DNA of 64,000 nt from contig NZ_CP035686.1 in the NCBI RefSeq assembly GCF_009665255.1, forward strand, positions 1,860,001 through 1,924,000, written 5' to 3'. Numbering within the stretch: position 1 is the first letter of the stretch; every line of letters begins with the position of its first letter. A program made the translations under genes and the position numbers. Source of the stretch: Vibrio metoecus (GTDB lineage: Bacteria; Pseudomonadota; Gammaproteobacteria; Enterobacterales; Vibrionaceae). This document shows positions 43,566-53,129 of the stretch, piece by piece. The notes beneath the pieces were generated by a model. The model saw nothing but the letters and a program-made list of their open reading frames with translations. It did no database searches and was not told the DNA's origin.

Positions 43566-44232
43566 TACGATTGCACAATGGTTTGCACTCAATAGCGACC
43601 TACTGTTAACCGCCACATGGCAAACACTGTATATGGTCGCGATTGCCGGTGCGGTGGGTTTTGCGCTCGGGATTCCGCTAGGAGTGATTCTCCATACCAC
43701 CAAAAAAGAGGGCTTACTGGAAAACCTACCGCTGAACCGTGTACTCGGCGCCGTGGTTAACATCGGTCGCTCGGTGCCCTTTTTGGTGTTGATGGTCGCC
43801 ATCATCCCTGTCACCAAACTGATTGTCGGCACTTTTATCGGTACCACTGCGGCCATTGTGCCACTCACGATTGGGGCGATTCCGTTTGTAGCGCGCCTAA
43901 TTGAGAGTGCGCTGCTTGAAGTGCCAACCGGCTTAGTGGAAGCGGCGCAATCTATGGGTGCGACGCCACTGCAAATCATTCGTAAGGTACTGCTGCCTGA
44001 AGCGCTGCCGACGATTTTAAACTCAGTCACGATTACTCTCGTGACACTGGTCAGCTACTCAGCCATGGCGGGTACCGTTGGCGGTGGTGGTCTGGGCGAT
44101 GTGGCGATCCGCTATGGATTCCACCGTTACGACATCACCATCATGGCGGTCACTGTGGTCATGCTGATTGTACTGGTACAAATTATTCAATCCATCGGTG
44201 ATGCGTTGGTACGCCGCGTCGATCATCGATAA
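43555..44232 (+). CDS. metI: MetI, methionine ABC transporter permease
   Basis: The 225-residue inner-membrane permease has five membrane segments and the ABC permease EAA loop (LVEAAQSMGATPLQIIRKVL, about 140-160) that contacts MetN. It is translated from the metN-overlapping ATG. Confidence 0.96.
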   Translation: MSFNTIAQWFALNSDLLLTATWQTLYMVAIAGAVGFALGIPLGVILHTTKKEGLLENLPLNRVLGAVVNIGRSVPFLVLMVAIIPVTKLIVGTFIGTTAAIVPLTIGAIPFVARLIESALLEVPTGLVEAAQSMGATPLQIIRKVLLPEALPTILNSVTITLVTLVSYSAMAGTVGGGGLGDVAIRYGFHRYDITIMAVTVVMLIVLVQIIQSIGDALVRRVDHR

Positions 44233-44268
44233 GTAAAACAAAAGCCTTTTTTGAACAAGGAGTTCATC

Positions 44269-45078
44269 ATGAAGTTTAGCCTGAAAAGTTTACTGACTAT
44301 CGCTGCTGCAGCCTCAACCCTGATTTTGGCCGGCTGTGGTGAAAAAGCCGTGGATAACAACAAAGTGAAAATTGGTGTTATGGCGGGTGCGGAAGCACAA
44401 GTTGCGGAAGTGGCAGCCAAAGTTGCTAAAGAAAAATACAATCTGGATGTCGAATTGGTGACTTTCACCGACTACGTAACGCCAAACGCGGCATTAGATG
44501 ATGGTTCTATCGATGCGAACGCATTCCAACACAAACCTTATCTCGATAAGCAAATTGCCGATCGTGGTTACAAGCTAGCGATCGTCGGTAACACCTTTGT
44601 TTACCCGATCGCAGGTTACTCAAAACAGATCAAATCAGTTGATGAACTACAAGATGGCGCACGCATTGCAGTTCCAAACGATCCAACCAACCTAGGTCGC
44701 TCACTGCTGCTGCTGCAACAACAAGGCCTGCTCAAACTGCGTGAAGATGTCGGTCTACTGGCAACCGTACGTGACATCGTTGAAAATCCAAAGAAACTTG
44801 AGATCCTCGAATTGGATGCAGCCCAGCTACCACGCTCACTGGATGATGTGGCTCTGTCTATCATCAACACCACTTACGCGAGCTCAATCAATCTGACCCC
44901 AGAAAAAGATGGCATCTTCGTTGAAAACAAAGAGTCACCTTACGTCAATATTTTGGTTGCCCGTGAAGCAAACGTGAATGCCGAAAACGTACAAAACTTC
45001 AAGAAAGCCTACCAAACCGATGAAGTGGCTAAAGCTGCTTCAGAAATCTTCCAAGGTGGTGCCGTAAAAGGCTGGTAA
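44269..45078 (+). CDS. metQ: MetQ, methionine-binding lipoprotein
   Basis: The 269-residue substrate-binding protein of the NlpA/MetQ family has a lipoprotein signal with lipobox LILAGC (Cys at about residue 23). The binding-domain sequences VKIGVMAGAEAQVAEVAAKV, VTFTDYVTPNAALDDGSIDA, NAFQHKPYLD and AVPNDPTNLGRSLLLLQ are typical. The ATG at 44269 has AAGGAG six bases upstream. It is the last gene of metNIQ. Confidence 0.96.
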   Translation: MKFSLKSLLTIAAAASTLILAGCGEKAVDNNKVKIGVMAGAEAQVAEVAAKVAKEKYNLDVELVTFTDYVTPNAALDDGSIDANAFQHKPYLDKQIADRGYKLAIVGNTFVYPIAGYSKQIKSVDELQDGARIAVPNDPTNLGRSLLLLQQQGLLKLREDVGLLATVRDIVENPKKLEILELDAAQLPRSLDDVALSIINTTYASSINLTPEKDGIFVENKESPYVNILVAREANVNAENVQNFKKAYQTDEVAKAASEIFQGGAVKGW

Positions 45079-45113
45079 TCGCAATTTCTAATGGTCTTTC
45101 CGCTCAAAAACAG

Positions 45114-45142
45114 AAAAGGTTGGCACTACGCCAACCTTTTTT
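45114..45142 (+). terminator. metNIQ terminator
   Basis: AAAAGGTTGGC (45114-45124) pairs with GCCAACCTTTT (45130-45140) around ACTAC, with a T-run to 45142. Confidence 0.92.
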
Positions 45143-45211
45143 ATTGCTGAGTGCTTTGAATACCAATAGAGAAAAGATGAATGCGGATGCATCCAAGGTG
45201 CATCCAGCACT

Positions 45212-45988
45212 CTATTTCAAGTGATCCCAAGAAATATTGGAGACAATCCGGCACGGCTCACAACAAAAATGGAAGATGTCGTGCAATGGCTCTTCCAGCA
45301 ACCACTCTCCGCCGCACTTAGGGCAAGGGCGCGCTTTTTCTTGCGCAAGGCTACTGCCTCCCACCCGATACTGATAGTAATAGGTTGGCACTTTAGTCAG
45401 AAATTCAATACGACCACGCAGATCCCAACCACGACGGAATAAATCACTATCCACATCGCAAATCTCATGTAGCGCAGCATGTTCAGCTTTGCACGCTCCT
45501 GCCATTTGCAACTCATCACATGCTTGCCATTCGGTTTGCCATTTGATCACCGCTTTGTGATCACCATTAAAGGTCGGCGGATTACGGTACAAAGGAATAG
45601 GCAACAGACTTTCACCGCTGCGCAGTGGTGAACACGTATGCACATAGGTGGTGTAAAGCACCTGCCAACTCGGCATTTCCTCTTCCGCGGCTTGTTCTGA
45701 GTTGATGTCTAACCCCAGCACGCGAACTTTCGGCGCGAGTAAACTGGCCTCACTTAAACGGCTCACACAAGCTTCAACATATTGCGAATGGAATTTAGGG
45801 TGCAAACTTTCTTTTTCAGGGCAGACGGCGCGCACGTAAAACACTCCGTCACCGAGCACAATCGGAAACTCACGCCCCAACACTTGCCCGTTATAACGCA
45901 ACGCATCCATCAAGCCATTGATCGCTTTATCCACCGCACTAATGGTAGTGTTATCAAAGCACTCAAACTCTAACTCAACCACGTACAT
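45212..45988 (-). CDS. Zn-ribbon-containing protein (DUF2310 type)
   Basis: The 258-residue cytoplasmic protein ends in a four-cysteine Zn ribbon: CPKCGGEWLLEEPLHDIFHF followed by CCEPC. The front part is a globular domain beginning MYVVELEFECFDNTTISAVD. It belongs to a gammaproteobacterial family described only as a Zn-ribbon protein of possible nucleic-acid binding. Its function is unknown. AAGGTG lies upstream of the ATG. It lies one base after the syd stop and is co-transcribed with syd. Confidence 0.85.
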   Translation of the reverse strand: MYVVELEFECFDNTTISAVDKAINGLMDALRYNGQVLGREFPIVLGDGVFYVRAVCPEKESLHPKFHSQYVEACVSRLSEASLLAPKVRVLGLDINSEQAAEEEMPSWQVLYTTYVHTCSPLRSGESLLPIPLYRNPPTFNGDHKAVIKWQTEWQACDELQMAGACKAEHAALHEICDVDSDLFRRGWDLRGRIEFLTKVPTYYYQYRVGGSSLAQEKARPCPKCGGEWLLEEPLHDIFHFCCEPCRIVSNISWDHLK

Positions 45989-45989
45989 C

Positions 45990-46538
45990 TCAATTCACCT
46001 TTGGTTCAAGCTGTTCTAAAAACGTCTCAAGATCGGCAGTCAATACTTCACGCTGCGCTGTCCCCAATTTCTCAAGGATCACATTACCGCTCAAGTTACA
46101 CACTGAAATCACTGCCATTTCATCCTCGGTAGTGGCGATAAACACGGTAGGTTTTTGCTTTAAGCGGCGCTGCATCACTAAATGACCCAGAATGTTCTCC
46201 TGCAAGCGCGTAAAATCTTCTTCACTCCATACTTGCAGCAGCGTCAATTCACGACCTCGCCACTGCGCGGGCATGTCCGCACTATACTGACTAGCGTAAA
46301 ACGCTTTGATATCCTCGTGCAGCGTGAGTTCAATCGCCCGTTCGACATTACTGAAATCCGCCCACACGTCACGATGAACAGGGCGCCAGCGCACCGCATC
46401 GGCTATTTCTTCCACCACACAAGGCGAAGCCAGTCCCAACAATTCGTCATTTTCCGGTAATTGACCGGTTTGCTGTGCACAATGTTGTAGAAAACGCTGA
46501 CTGAATGCACTCAAGGCTTGCACTACGCTTTGCGTCAT
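45990..46538 (-). CDS. syd: Syd, SecY-interacting protein
   Basis: Syd binds SecY at the cytoplasmic face of the membrane and monitors the translocon. The ATG at 46538 has GGAG six bases upstream and gives 182 residues, the E. coli length. Family segments are VVQALSAFSQRFLQHC, DVWADFSNVERAIELTLHED, FYASQYSADMPAQWRG and LGTAQREVLTADLETFLEQL. It is divergent from queF. Confidence 0.93.
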   Translation of the reverse strand: MTQSVVQALSAFSQRFLQHCAQQTGQLPENDELLGLASPCVVEEIADAVRWRPVHRDVWADFSNVERAIELTLHEDIKAFYASQYSADMPAQWRGRELTLLQVWSEEDFTRLQENILGHLVMQRRLKQKPTVFIATTEDEMAVISVCNLSGNVILEKLGTAQREVLTADLETFLEQLEPKVN

Positions 46539-46634
46539 AATCATCTCCATGTTGAGTTTGCGCCGCCTCGTTAATGACACTGGCACTGGGATTGCGTAAA
46601 ATTCTGCACATTCTAATTGAATCGACTGAAAAAC

Positions 46635-47480
46635 ATGAGCAAATATTCCGACGCCAAAGAGCTTGCTGGCCTAACACTGGGTAAAAAAACCGAGTATGCC
46701 AATCACTATGACCCCACCTTGCTGCAACCCGTACCTCGCAGCTTGAACCGTGATGATCTGCATCTTAGCGACACTCTGCCTTTTCAAGGCTGCGATATTT
46801 GGACGCTGTATGAGCTGTCGTGGCTTAATCAAAAAGGGTTGCCACAAGTGGCGATCGGTGAAGTGTCGATTCCGGCGACCAGCGCGAATTTGATCGAATC
46901 CAAATCCTTTAAGCTTTACCTCAACAGCTACAACCAGACTCGTTTTGCGTCTTGGAATGAAGTGCAAACGCGCTTAATGCAAGATCTTTCTGCTTGCGCG
47001 GGAGAAACCGTCACCGTTAACGTAAAGTCTCTGAACGAATACACCGCAGAGCCGATTGTGACTATGCAAGGTGAGTGTATTGATGATCAAGATATTGATA
47101 TTAAGGGCTACGAGTTTGATGATGCCTTGCTGCAAGGGGCTGCACAGGGTGAAGAGGTCAGCGAAGTGCTGCACAGCCATTTGCTTAAATCCAACTGCCT
47201 AATCACCAATCAGCCAGATTGGGGGAGCGTCGAAATTGCTTACCACGGTGCCAAAATTAACCGTGAAGCGTTACTGCGTTATATTGTTTCTTTCCGTGAG
47301 CACAATGAATTTCATGAACAGTGTGTTGAGCGTATTTTCACCGACATTATGCGTTACTGTCAGCCAAAAACCTTAACTGTATATGCACGTTATACTCGAC
47401 GCGGAGGCTTAGACATTAACCCATTCCGCTCCAACTGCCATTCAGCACCAGAGCATAATCAACGTATGGCGCGACAATAA
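46635..47480 (+). CDS. queF: QueF, NADPH-dependent 7-cyano-7-deazaguanine reductase
   Basis: QueF reduces preQ0 to preQ1 in queuosine biosynthesis, which modifies the wobble base of tRNAs reading NAY/CAY codons, including the tRNA-Tyr (GTA) copies in this window. The two-domain bacterial form has 281 residues. The substrate-binding Glu is in NLIESKSFKLYLNSYNQTRF, and the catalytic Cys is in LLKSNCLITNQPDWGSV (near residue 190), followed by YHGAKINREALLRYIVSFRE and FHEQCVERIF. I start at the ATG at 46635 by comparison to E. coli; its ribosome site is weak. Confidence 0.96.
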   Translation: MSKYSDAKELAGLTLGKKTEYANHYDPTLLQPVPRSLNRDDLHLSDTLPFQGCDIWTLYELSWLNQKGLPQVAIGEVSIPATSANLIESKSFKLYLNSYNQTRFASWNEVQTRLMQDLSACAGETVTVNVKSLNEYTAEPIVTMQGECIDDQDIDIKGYEFDDALLQGAAQGEEVSEVLHSHLLKSNCLITNQPDWGSVEIAYHGAKINREALLRYIVSFREHNEFHEQCVERIFTDIMRYCQPKTLTVYARYTRRGGLDINPFRSNCHSAPEHNQRMARQ

Positions 47481-47495
47481 AGGATACGACTTAGG

Positions 47496-49757
47496 ATGAG
47501 ATTTCTACGCTGGATAACCATAGCGAGCTTACTGCTGATTTCAAGTTGGGCACAGGCCACCATTTATTCTTCCCCCATGCTCAATGAAGCCAATAGTTTG
47601 GTAGAGATCTCCCCTTTACAAGCAAAAAAAATGGCGCAGCAATACCTTGATGATCGCCATTTAGCCGATAAGTTGGAAAAGCACCCCGCCACCATCGCCC
47701 GCGACGAAGCCGACAGTCGAACGCGAACTCCCGGCAGTACCGTTGATGCCATGATGATTTTGGCGCAAGCGCTGGATAACCTCGGTGAGAATGAGCAAGC
47801 ACAATTGGTACTACATGATGCCAAAATGCTCACCCAACAATATCAACTCCCGTACTTGCTACTGGATGTACAGATCCTGAGCACTCGACTAACTTGGCAA
47901 ACTGGCGGCGATACCACCGCTGCTAATCAAGCGTTAAATGAGATAACTAAGCAATATCAACGCATTGAAAATGCGGATCAAATTGCCAAAGGCATTGATT
48001 ACAAAATCACCTTACTGCGGGCAGAAATTGCCTCGCAAGCCAATGATCTCGAATTAGCCGATACCCTGTTCACCCAAGCCAAGCCTTATTTGGAGACATT
48101 ACAAGACGAAAAACCGGCTATCGAATATCACCTGACCTTGGGTCAGCACCATCTCAGCCATGAGCGTTATAACCTAGCGCTTTCAGAATTGTTGATTGCT
48201 TATTGGAGTGCGATTGAAAGTAACTCCGGCGTATTGTTAGCCAAAGCCAATACCTTGTTAGGTAAGCTTTTTTTCAATCGACAGGTATTGGATAAGGCAT
48301 TGGATCACTTTTCACAGGCTGCCGACTTCTATGGCCGCTATGAACAATCCCCTTTTCTGCCTACTGTTCTCAAACAAATGGGTGATATCTACTACCAACA
48401 AGGAAAGTACAATCTTGCTTTAGTGCATTATTTCAATGTCATCGATCACCACAATAATAATGCACCACTCAGTGATGAAATTGAAATTCGGATTAACCTC
48501 GCAGCAACTTATTTACAACTCTACAACTACCCAATTGCTGAGCAATATTTAACCAGTGCAGAAGAATTACTCAGTGTGACAGATATTCCACGCTTAAATG
48601 GACATGCAGCGCTACTGCATTCAGGATTAGCGTATTACCAAAATATCAATCAAGAAACTGTACGTTATGCAGAAATGGCGCTACAGATTGGTGATTCAAT
48701 TCAAGATGATTATCTGCAAGAGCACGCTTATCGATTACTCTCTCTGGGATATGAGAAAACGGGCTCACTAACAAAAGCGTTAGAGAGTTTTAAAAAGAGT
48801 CAACAACTCGCCCAAAAAAGACAAAATAAACTCAATCAAATCAGTGAGGATGCTTTCCGACAACAACGCGAATTTATTGAACAAACCTTGCATTTGGTTG
48901 GACAAGAAAAACGCCTACAAGAAACGGAGAACCAATTTTCTCAATTACGTAAAATTGCCTTTTTCTTACTGGTTATCTGTGTAGTTCTTTTTATGATCAA
49001 CTTGCGACGTGGTTATATTGTACAACGTCAACAAGATGAAATCTCCGAACTGCATGACACTTTATTTACGCACTCACGTTCACGACTCAATAACCTAAGG
49101 ATGCTGAACGCTAAGCTTCCTAGCTCATTAGAGAACAGTCATCGAAACTACGAGCAATGGCAGCTCGGAGAGTTAATCCAACAGCCCCTCAACGATCGCT
49201 TACGTTTTGCTTTAATTGATATTCCTTTCATGCGCAACATGTATCTGCAAAATGGATACACTGCGGGTTTGGAATTAGAACGCGCTTTTGGTGATTTTCT
49301 AAAAGAGAAAATAAAAGATCCAAATCGACTGTATCATTTTTCTGACGCTAGCTTGCTTTATATTGAAAAACATGGCGAACAACGTAGCGACCCAGAAACA
49401 TTATTCAACCAGATTCAATCTTGGTTGAATGAATTTGCGACAGATCGAAAAATAAATCGGATAGTTCGTATTGGCATCACCGATTATCCATTTTTACCCC
49501 GAGCTTATACCGCCATCAATGATAAGGAGCTACTCGATATTTTGTTAATGGCGACACATATTGCTCGGGAATTAAGCCTGAGTGAAAGTCAAAGCCAATG
49601 GGTGTATTTAAAAGCGATTGAGAATGCGCCAGCCGCCAGTTTCGCTTCTGAGAATATTCGCCTCTCTTGCAAGCAAGCGATAAATCAGGGGCTGATCAAA
49701 GTCCATTCTTCTTATAAGAATGAGGAGAACATCAAAAAACTATTAAAAGATGGATAA
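47496..49757 (+). CDS. TPR protein with a membrane helix and a degenerate GGDEF-like domain
   Basis: The 753-residue protein begins with a signal peptide (ITIASLLLISSWAQA). The periplasmic part, to about 450, is a TPR superhelix (repeats such as YLQLYNYPIAEQYLTSAEEL and YHLTLGQHHLSHERYNLALS). A coiled coil and one membrane helix (about 486-505, IAFFLLVICVVLFMINLRRG) follow, then a cytoplasmic domain of 240 residues. Its strand order looks like a GGDEF fold: RFALIDIPFMRNMYLQNGYT where GGDEF proteins have the metal-binding DIDxFK region, and RLYHFSDASLLYI where GGDEF should be. The signature is lost, so it should not make c-di-GMP and may sense or partner. It is 110 bases upstream of the diguanylate-cyclase gene. 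Confidence 0.78.
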   Translation: MRFLRWITIASLLLISSWAQATIYSSPMLNEANSLVEISPLQAKKMAQQYLDDRHLADKLEKHPATIARDEADSRTRTPGSTVDAMMILAQALDNLGENEQAQLVLHDAKMLTQQYQLPYLLLDVQILSTRLTWQTGGDTTAANQALNEITKQYQRIENADQIAKGIDYKITLLRAEIASQANDLELADTLFTQAKPYLETLQDEKPAIEYHLTLGQHHLSHERYNLALSELLIAYWSAIESNSGVLLAKANTLLGKLFFNRQVLDKALDHFSQAADFYGRYEQSPFLPTVLKQMGDIYYQQGKYNLALVHYFNVIDHHNNNAPLSDEIEIRINLAATYLQLYNYPIAEQYLTSAEELLSVTDIPRLNGHAALLHSGLAYYQNINQETVRYAEMALQIGDSIQDDYLQEHAYRLLSLGYEKTGSLTKALESFKKSQQLAQKRQNKLNQISEDAFRQQREFIEQTLHLVGQEKRLQETENQFSQLRKIAFFLLVICVVLFMINLRRGYIVQRQQDEISELHDTLFTHSRSRLNNLRMLNAKLPSSLENSHRNYEQWQLGELIQQPLNDRLRFALIDIPFMRNMYLQNGYTAGLELERAFGDFLKEKIKDPNRLYHFSDASLLYIEKHGEQRSDPETLFNQIQSWLNEFATDRKINRIVRIGITDYPFLPRAYTAINDKELLDILLMATHIARELSLSESQSQWVYLKAIENAPAASFASENIRLSCKQAINQGLIKVHSSYKNEENIKKLLKDG

Positions 49758-49867
49758 ATGCTGCCCAGTCGACATAAACACCGAGTGACGTTCGTAAAAT
49801 ATTTGCTATTATCGACAAATCAATAAATAGGATCAGGATTGATCCTCTACTATCTAGTTTGTTGTAC

Positions 49868-51433
49868 ATGGGCGTTCTAGAACAAGATATCCAAGCAGAG
49901 CTTCAAAAACTGAAATCTCAGTTAGAACAAGTACGTTTGACACAAAGGGATACTTCGTTCAAATTTAACCGAGAGCAGCAAGTTCTTAAACGAATGGTCA
50001 CTTCATTGGCTACGACCTGTCACGGCAGTAGTCAGCGACTAAACCAAAGTTTAGAAGAGCTCTGTTTTGCATTAGAACAACAAAAAGACATCAGCACGCT
50101 GATCCCTCAACTGGCTGTGCTGGAACGCATGTTGAAACAACAGTCATTGGCCATGGACAAACAAAACAGTCATCTAGATAGCCAGTTGCAGCACAGTGGT
50201 GAAACGTTACTGCGTGTGCCAGGTTTACCAGCCAAGATCAAACGCGATCTCCGTGATCTGCTGAGTTTTACCGCTGCTCAGCCATTAGAGAAAACCCAGC
50301 AAGCACTACGTTTGTTGGAGATTTATGAGCGTGCGGTCAAAATTCAGTGCGCCAATCCAAATTTGGCACTCAATGAAATTTCTCAGCAAGCGGACCGCGA
50401 GCTCCTCCATCGTCTGTCTATCGATCTCCAGCATTTGATCACTGAACTCGATTTTAATGGTGAGTCAGGCGATCAACTGAGTGATATCCGCACCAAACTT
50501 CTGCTTGGGGTGAACACGCATACCCTACTTGAATTGACTCTCGAAGTGCTTCGTTTAGTCATTGATGGCAGCCATGCAGAACGCAAAGCGGCTGAAGCCT
50601 TTTTAGAGCAAGTCAATCTCTCAATTGGGAATAACTTAAAGAGTTCGGCGCAAAATCTTGAGCAAACTCAAAGCTATATGGCTCATCGTCAAGAGATGAA
50701 CAGCGAACTGAGCAGCCTAGTCGCTCGCAGTCAAACCGCATTAAAAGAGCAAACAGAGTTAGAAGCACTTAAGCAGAAAATGACGCCTTTACTGCGTGAG
50801 ATGTCATCACTTTCTGAACGATTAACCTTAGCAGAACAGCGTGAACAAGCCCTGCTTGAACGTATCCGCTACAGCAAAGATCAGATGGAAGCGCTCTCTG
50901 ACTTAGCGCAAGACTACCACCGTCGACTTGAAGACCAAGCTTTACGAGCGCAACTCGATCCACTCACCAAAGTGTACAACCGCAGCAGCTTTACTGAGCG
51001 GCTCGAACACGAGTATCGACGCTGGATCCGCACTCAGCACAATCTACGCGTGGTGCTGTTTGATATTGATAAATTCAAATCGATCAACGACAGCTTTGGT
51101 TATGCGGCTGGGGATAAAGCACTGAGCATTATTGCCCGTACAATTAAAAAAGAGTTATGTGATAACGACACGGTAGCGCGTTTTTCTGGAGAAGAATTTA
51201 TTCTCCTGCTGCCTGAGCGATCAGAGAATGAAACTTATCAAATCATTCATCAAATTCAGCTCAATGTGTCAAAACTGCCGTTTAAATTCCGTGATAAAAA
51301 TCTAACCATCACGCTCTCCGCGGCAAGTATTCGTTTTGTCGATTCAGATACTCCTGAAACCGTGCTGGATCGCCTAAATCTCACCTTAAATGAAGCGAAA
51401 AGCATCGGCCCTAGTCAGTTGGTCTGGAAGTAA
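49868..51433 (+). CDS. cdgG: GGDEF-domain protein, putative diguanylate cyclase (CdgG-like)
   Basis: The 521-residue protein has no membrane segment. The first 350 residues are helical and coiled-coil rich. A C-terminal GGDEF domain (about 350-521) has LDPLTKVYNRSSF, VVLFDIDKFKSINDSFGYAA and the signature ARFSGEEFILLLP, an SGEEF variant of GGEEF. The inhibitory RxxD site five residues upstream is absent (CDND), so product inhibition would be lost. The position matches the V. cholerae protein CdgG, reported to affect rugosity and biofilm; this name is from memory. Whether SGEEF is active is uncertain. The start is ATG at 49868, with a TTG at 49859 in frame and no strong ribosome site. Confidence 0.85.
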   Translation: MGVLEQDIQAELQKLKSQLEQVRLTQRDTSFKFNREQQVLKRMVTSLATTCHGSSQRLNQSLEELCFALEQQKDISTLIPQLAVLERMLKQQSLAMDKQNSHLDSQLQHSGETLLRVPGLPAKIKRDLRDLLSFTAAQPLEKTQQALRLLEIYERAVKIQCANPNLALNEISQQADRELLHRLSIDLQHLITELDFNGESGDQLSDIRTKLLLGVNTHTLLELTLEVLRLVIDGSHAERKAAEAFLEQVNLSIGNNLKSSAQNLEQTQSYMAHRQEMNSELSSLVARSQTALKEQTELEALKQKMTPLLREMSSLSERLTLAEQREQALLERIRYSKDQMEALSDLAQDYHRRLEDQALRAQLDPLTKVYNRSSFTERLEHEYRRWIRTQHNLRVVLFDIDKFKSINDSFGYAAGDKALSIIARTIKKELCDNDTVARFSGEEFILLLPERSENETYQIIHQIQLNVSKLPFKFRDKNLTITLSAASIRFVDSDTPETVLDRLNLTLNEAKSIGPSQLVWK

Positions 51434-51651
51434 TCAGCATACTATTTGAGCACAATGATGGATAAATTGTGCTCAGCTTCACAATTACCCCTTTGTGCTA
51501 TTTTCTTACCTTAAGTGATACCTCTAGATTGAAATCAGATATATCAAGAGGTTATCTCCCTTCTCTGGGTATCTCTGCTACTCTTGTTTTATAACAAATG
51601 CTCAATATCATGCACAGGCATGACCTCAACCTCAGGTTGAAGGAGGACACT

Positions 51652-53010
51652 ATGATTATTCAAGTCAGCCCCGCAGGCAGCATGGATCTGCTTTCACAGC
51701 TGGAAGTCGAACGCCTGAAAAAAACCGCATCAAGCGATCTTTACCAGCTCTACCGGAACTGCAGCCTTGCGGTTTTGAACTCTGGCAGCCATACCGATAA
51801 CTCGAAAGAGCTGCTCGATAAGTATAGAAATTTTGATATCACGGTCATGCGCCGTGAACGGGGTATTAAGCTTGAACTGGCGAATCCCCCAGAACATGCG
51901 TTTGTCGATGGGCAGATCATTAAAGGGATCCAAGAACACCTTTTTTCTGTGCTGCGCGACATTGTTTACGTCAACATGCATTTGGCCGATAGCCAGCGCC
52001 TAAACCTGACCAATGCCACTCATATTACCAATCTTGTCTTTGGTATTTTGCGCAATGCGGGCGCACTGATCCCGGGAACAACGCCGAATTTGGTCGTTTG
52101 TTGGGGCGGGCATTCGATCAATGAAGTCGAATACCAGTACACTCGTGAAGTCGGCCATGAACTGGGATTGCGCGAACTAAACATCTGTACTGGTTGTGGT
52201 CCCGGTGCGATGGAAGGACCAATGAAAGGTGCAGCCGTAGGTCACGCCAAACAGCGCTACAGTGAATACCGCTATTTAGGTCTTACCGAGCCTTCCATCA
52301 TTGCCGCTGAGCCACCAAACCCGATAGTGAATGAACTGGTGATCATGCCGGATATTGAAAAACGCTTGGAAGCATTCGTACGTATGGCGCATGGCATCAT
52401 CATTTTTCCAGGAGGCCCAGGCACGGCAGAAGAGCTGCTCTATATTCTGGGCATCATGATGCACCCAGAAAACGCCGATCAACCAATGCCAATCGTTCTG
52501 ACCGGTCCCAAACAAAGTGAAGCATATTTTCGGTCTTTGGATAAATTCATCGCCGATACCTTGGGAGAAACGGCACGTAAGCATTACAGTATTGTGATTG
52601 ATAATCCAGCTGAGGCGGCACGCATCATGAATAATGCGATGCCACTGGTTCGCCAGCATCGGAAAGATAAGGAAGATGCTTACAGCTTTAACTGGTCACT
52701 GAAAATTGAGCCTGAATTTCAACTGCCTTTTGAACCAAACCATGAAAGCATGGCGAACTTAGATTTACACTTGAACCAACGACCAGAAGTGTTGGCCGCC
52801 AATCTGCGCCGAGCTTTCTCTGGTATAGTAGCGGGTAACGTGAAAGCGGAAGGAATTCGAGAGATTGAACGCCACGGACCTTTTGAAATGCACGGAGATC
52901 CGATTCTGATGAAAAAAATGGATCAGCTGCTCAATGATTTCGTAGCACAAAATCGTATGAAACTGCCCGGCGGCAGCGTTTACGAACCCTGTTATCGAAT
53001 CGTGACCTAA
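51652..53010 (+). CDS. ppnN: PpnN, pyrimidine/purine nucleotide 5'-monophosphate nucleosidase
   Basis: This YgdH/LOG-family enzyme cleaves nucleoside monophosphates to base and ribose-5-phosphate and is controlled by (p)ppGpp in E. coli. The ATG at 51652 has AAGGAGG five bases upstream and gives 452 residues. The LOG motif PGGPGTAEELL (near residue 260) and the nucleotide-binding segments VVCWGGHSINEVEYQYTREV and NICTGCGPGAMEGPMKGAAV are intact. It is transcribed alone, ending at the hairpin before xni. Confidence 0.94.
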   Translation: MIIQVSPAGSMDLLSQLEVERLKKTASSDLYQLYRNCSLAVLNSGSHTDNSKELLDKYRNFDITVMRRERGIKLELANPPEHAFVDGQIIKGIQEHLFSVLRDIVYVNMHLADSQRLNLTNATHITNLVFGILRNAGALIPGTTPNLVVCWGGHSINEVEYQYTREVGHELGLRELNICTGCGPGAMEGPMKGAAVGHAKQRYSEYRYLGLTEPSIIAAEPPNPIVNELVIMPDIEKRLEAFVRMAHGIIIFPGGPGTAEELLYILGIMMHPENADQPMPIVLTGPKQSEAYFRSLDKFIADTLGETARKHYSIVIDNPAEAARIMNNAMPLVRQHRKDKEDAYSFNWSLKIEPEFQLPFEPNHESMANLDLHLNQRPEVLAANLRRAFSGIVAGNVKAEGIREIERHGPFEMHGDPILMKKMDQLLNDFVAQNRMKLPGGSVYEPCYRIVT

Positions 53011-53086
53011 AGAAAGCTCCCCTATCAATGACTGATGTTACTGACAGGATGGGGCGACGGGTAGTAATCCTGATGAATTTGATTAC

Positions 53087-53115
53087 AATAAGGGCCTTAC
53101 AAGCCCTTATTTTTT
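53087..53115 (+). terminator. ppnN terminator just before xni
   Basis: AATAAGGGC (53087-53095) pairs with GCCCTTATT (53103-53111), with T to 53115. The T-run ends 14 bases before the xni ATG, leaving little room for an xni promoter, so xni may rely on read-through or an upstream start. Confidence 0.88.
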
Positions 53116-53129
53116 GATGATTTTTGGTT

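Noticed and set aside
43548..44030. 160-codon minus-strand frame opposite metI
   Set aside because: Antisense shadow of a conserved permease gene, Ser/Thr-rich, with no ribosome site.
49831..49848. AGGATC-AGGATT-GATCCT hairpin before the CdgG-like gene, considered as a terminator
   Set aside because: Six-base stem without a following T-run, so I do not call it; it may still affect translation.
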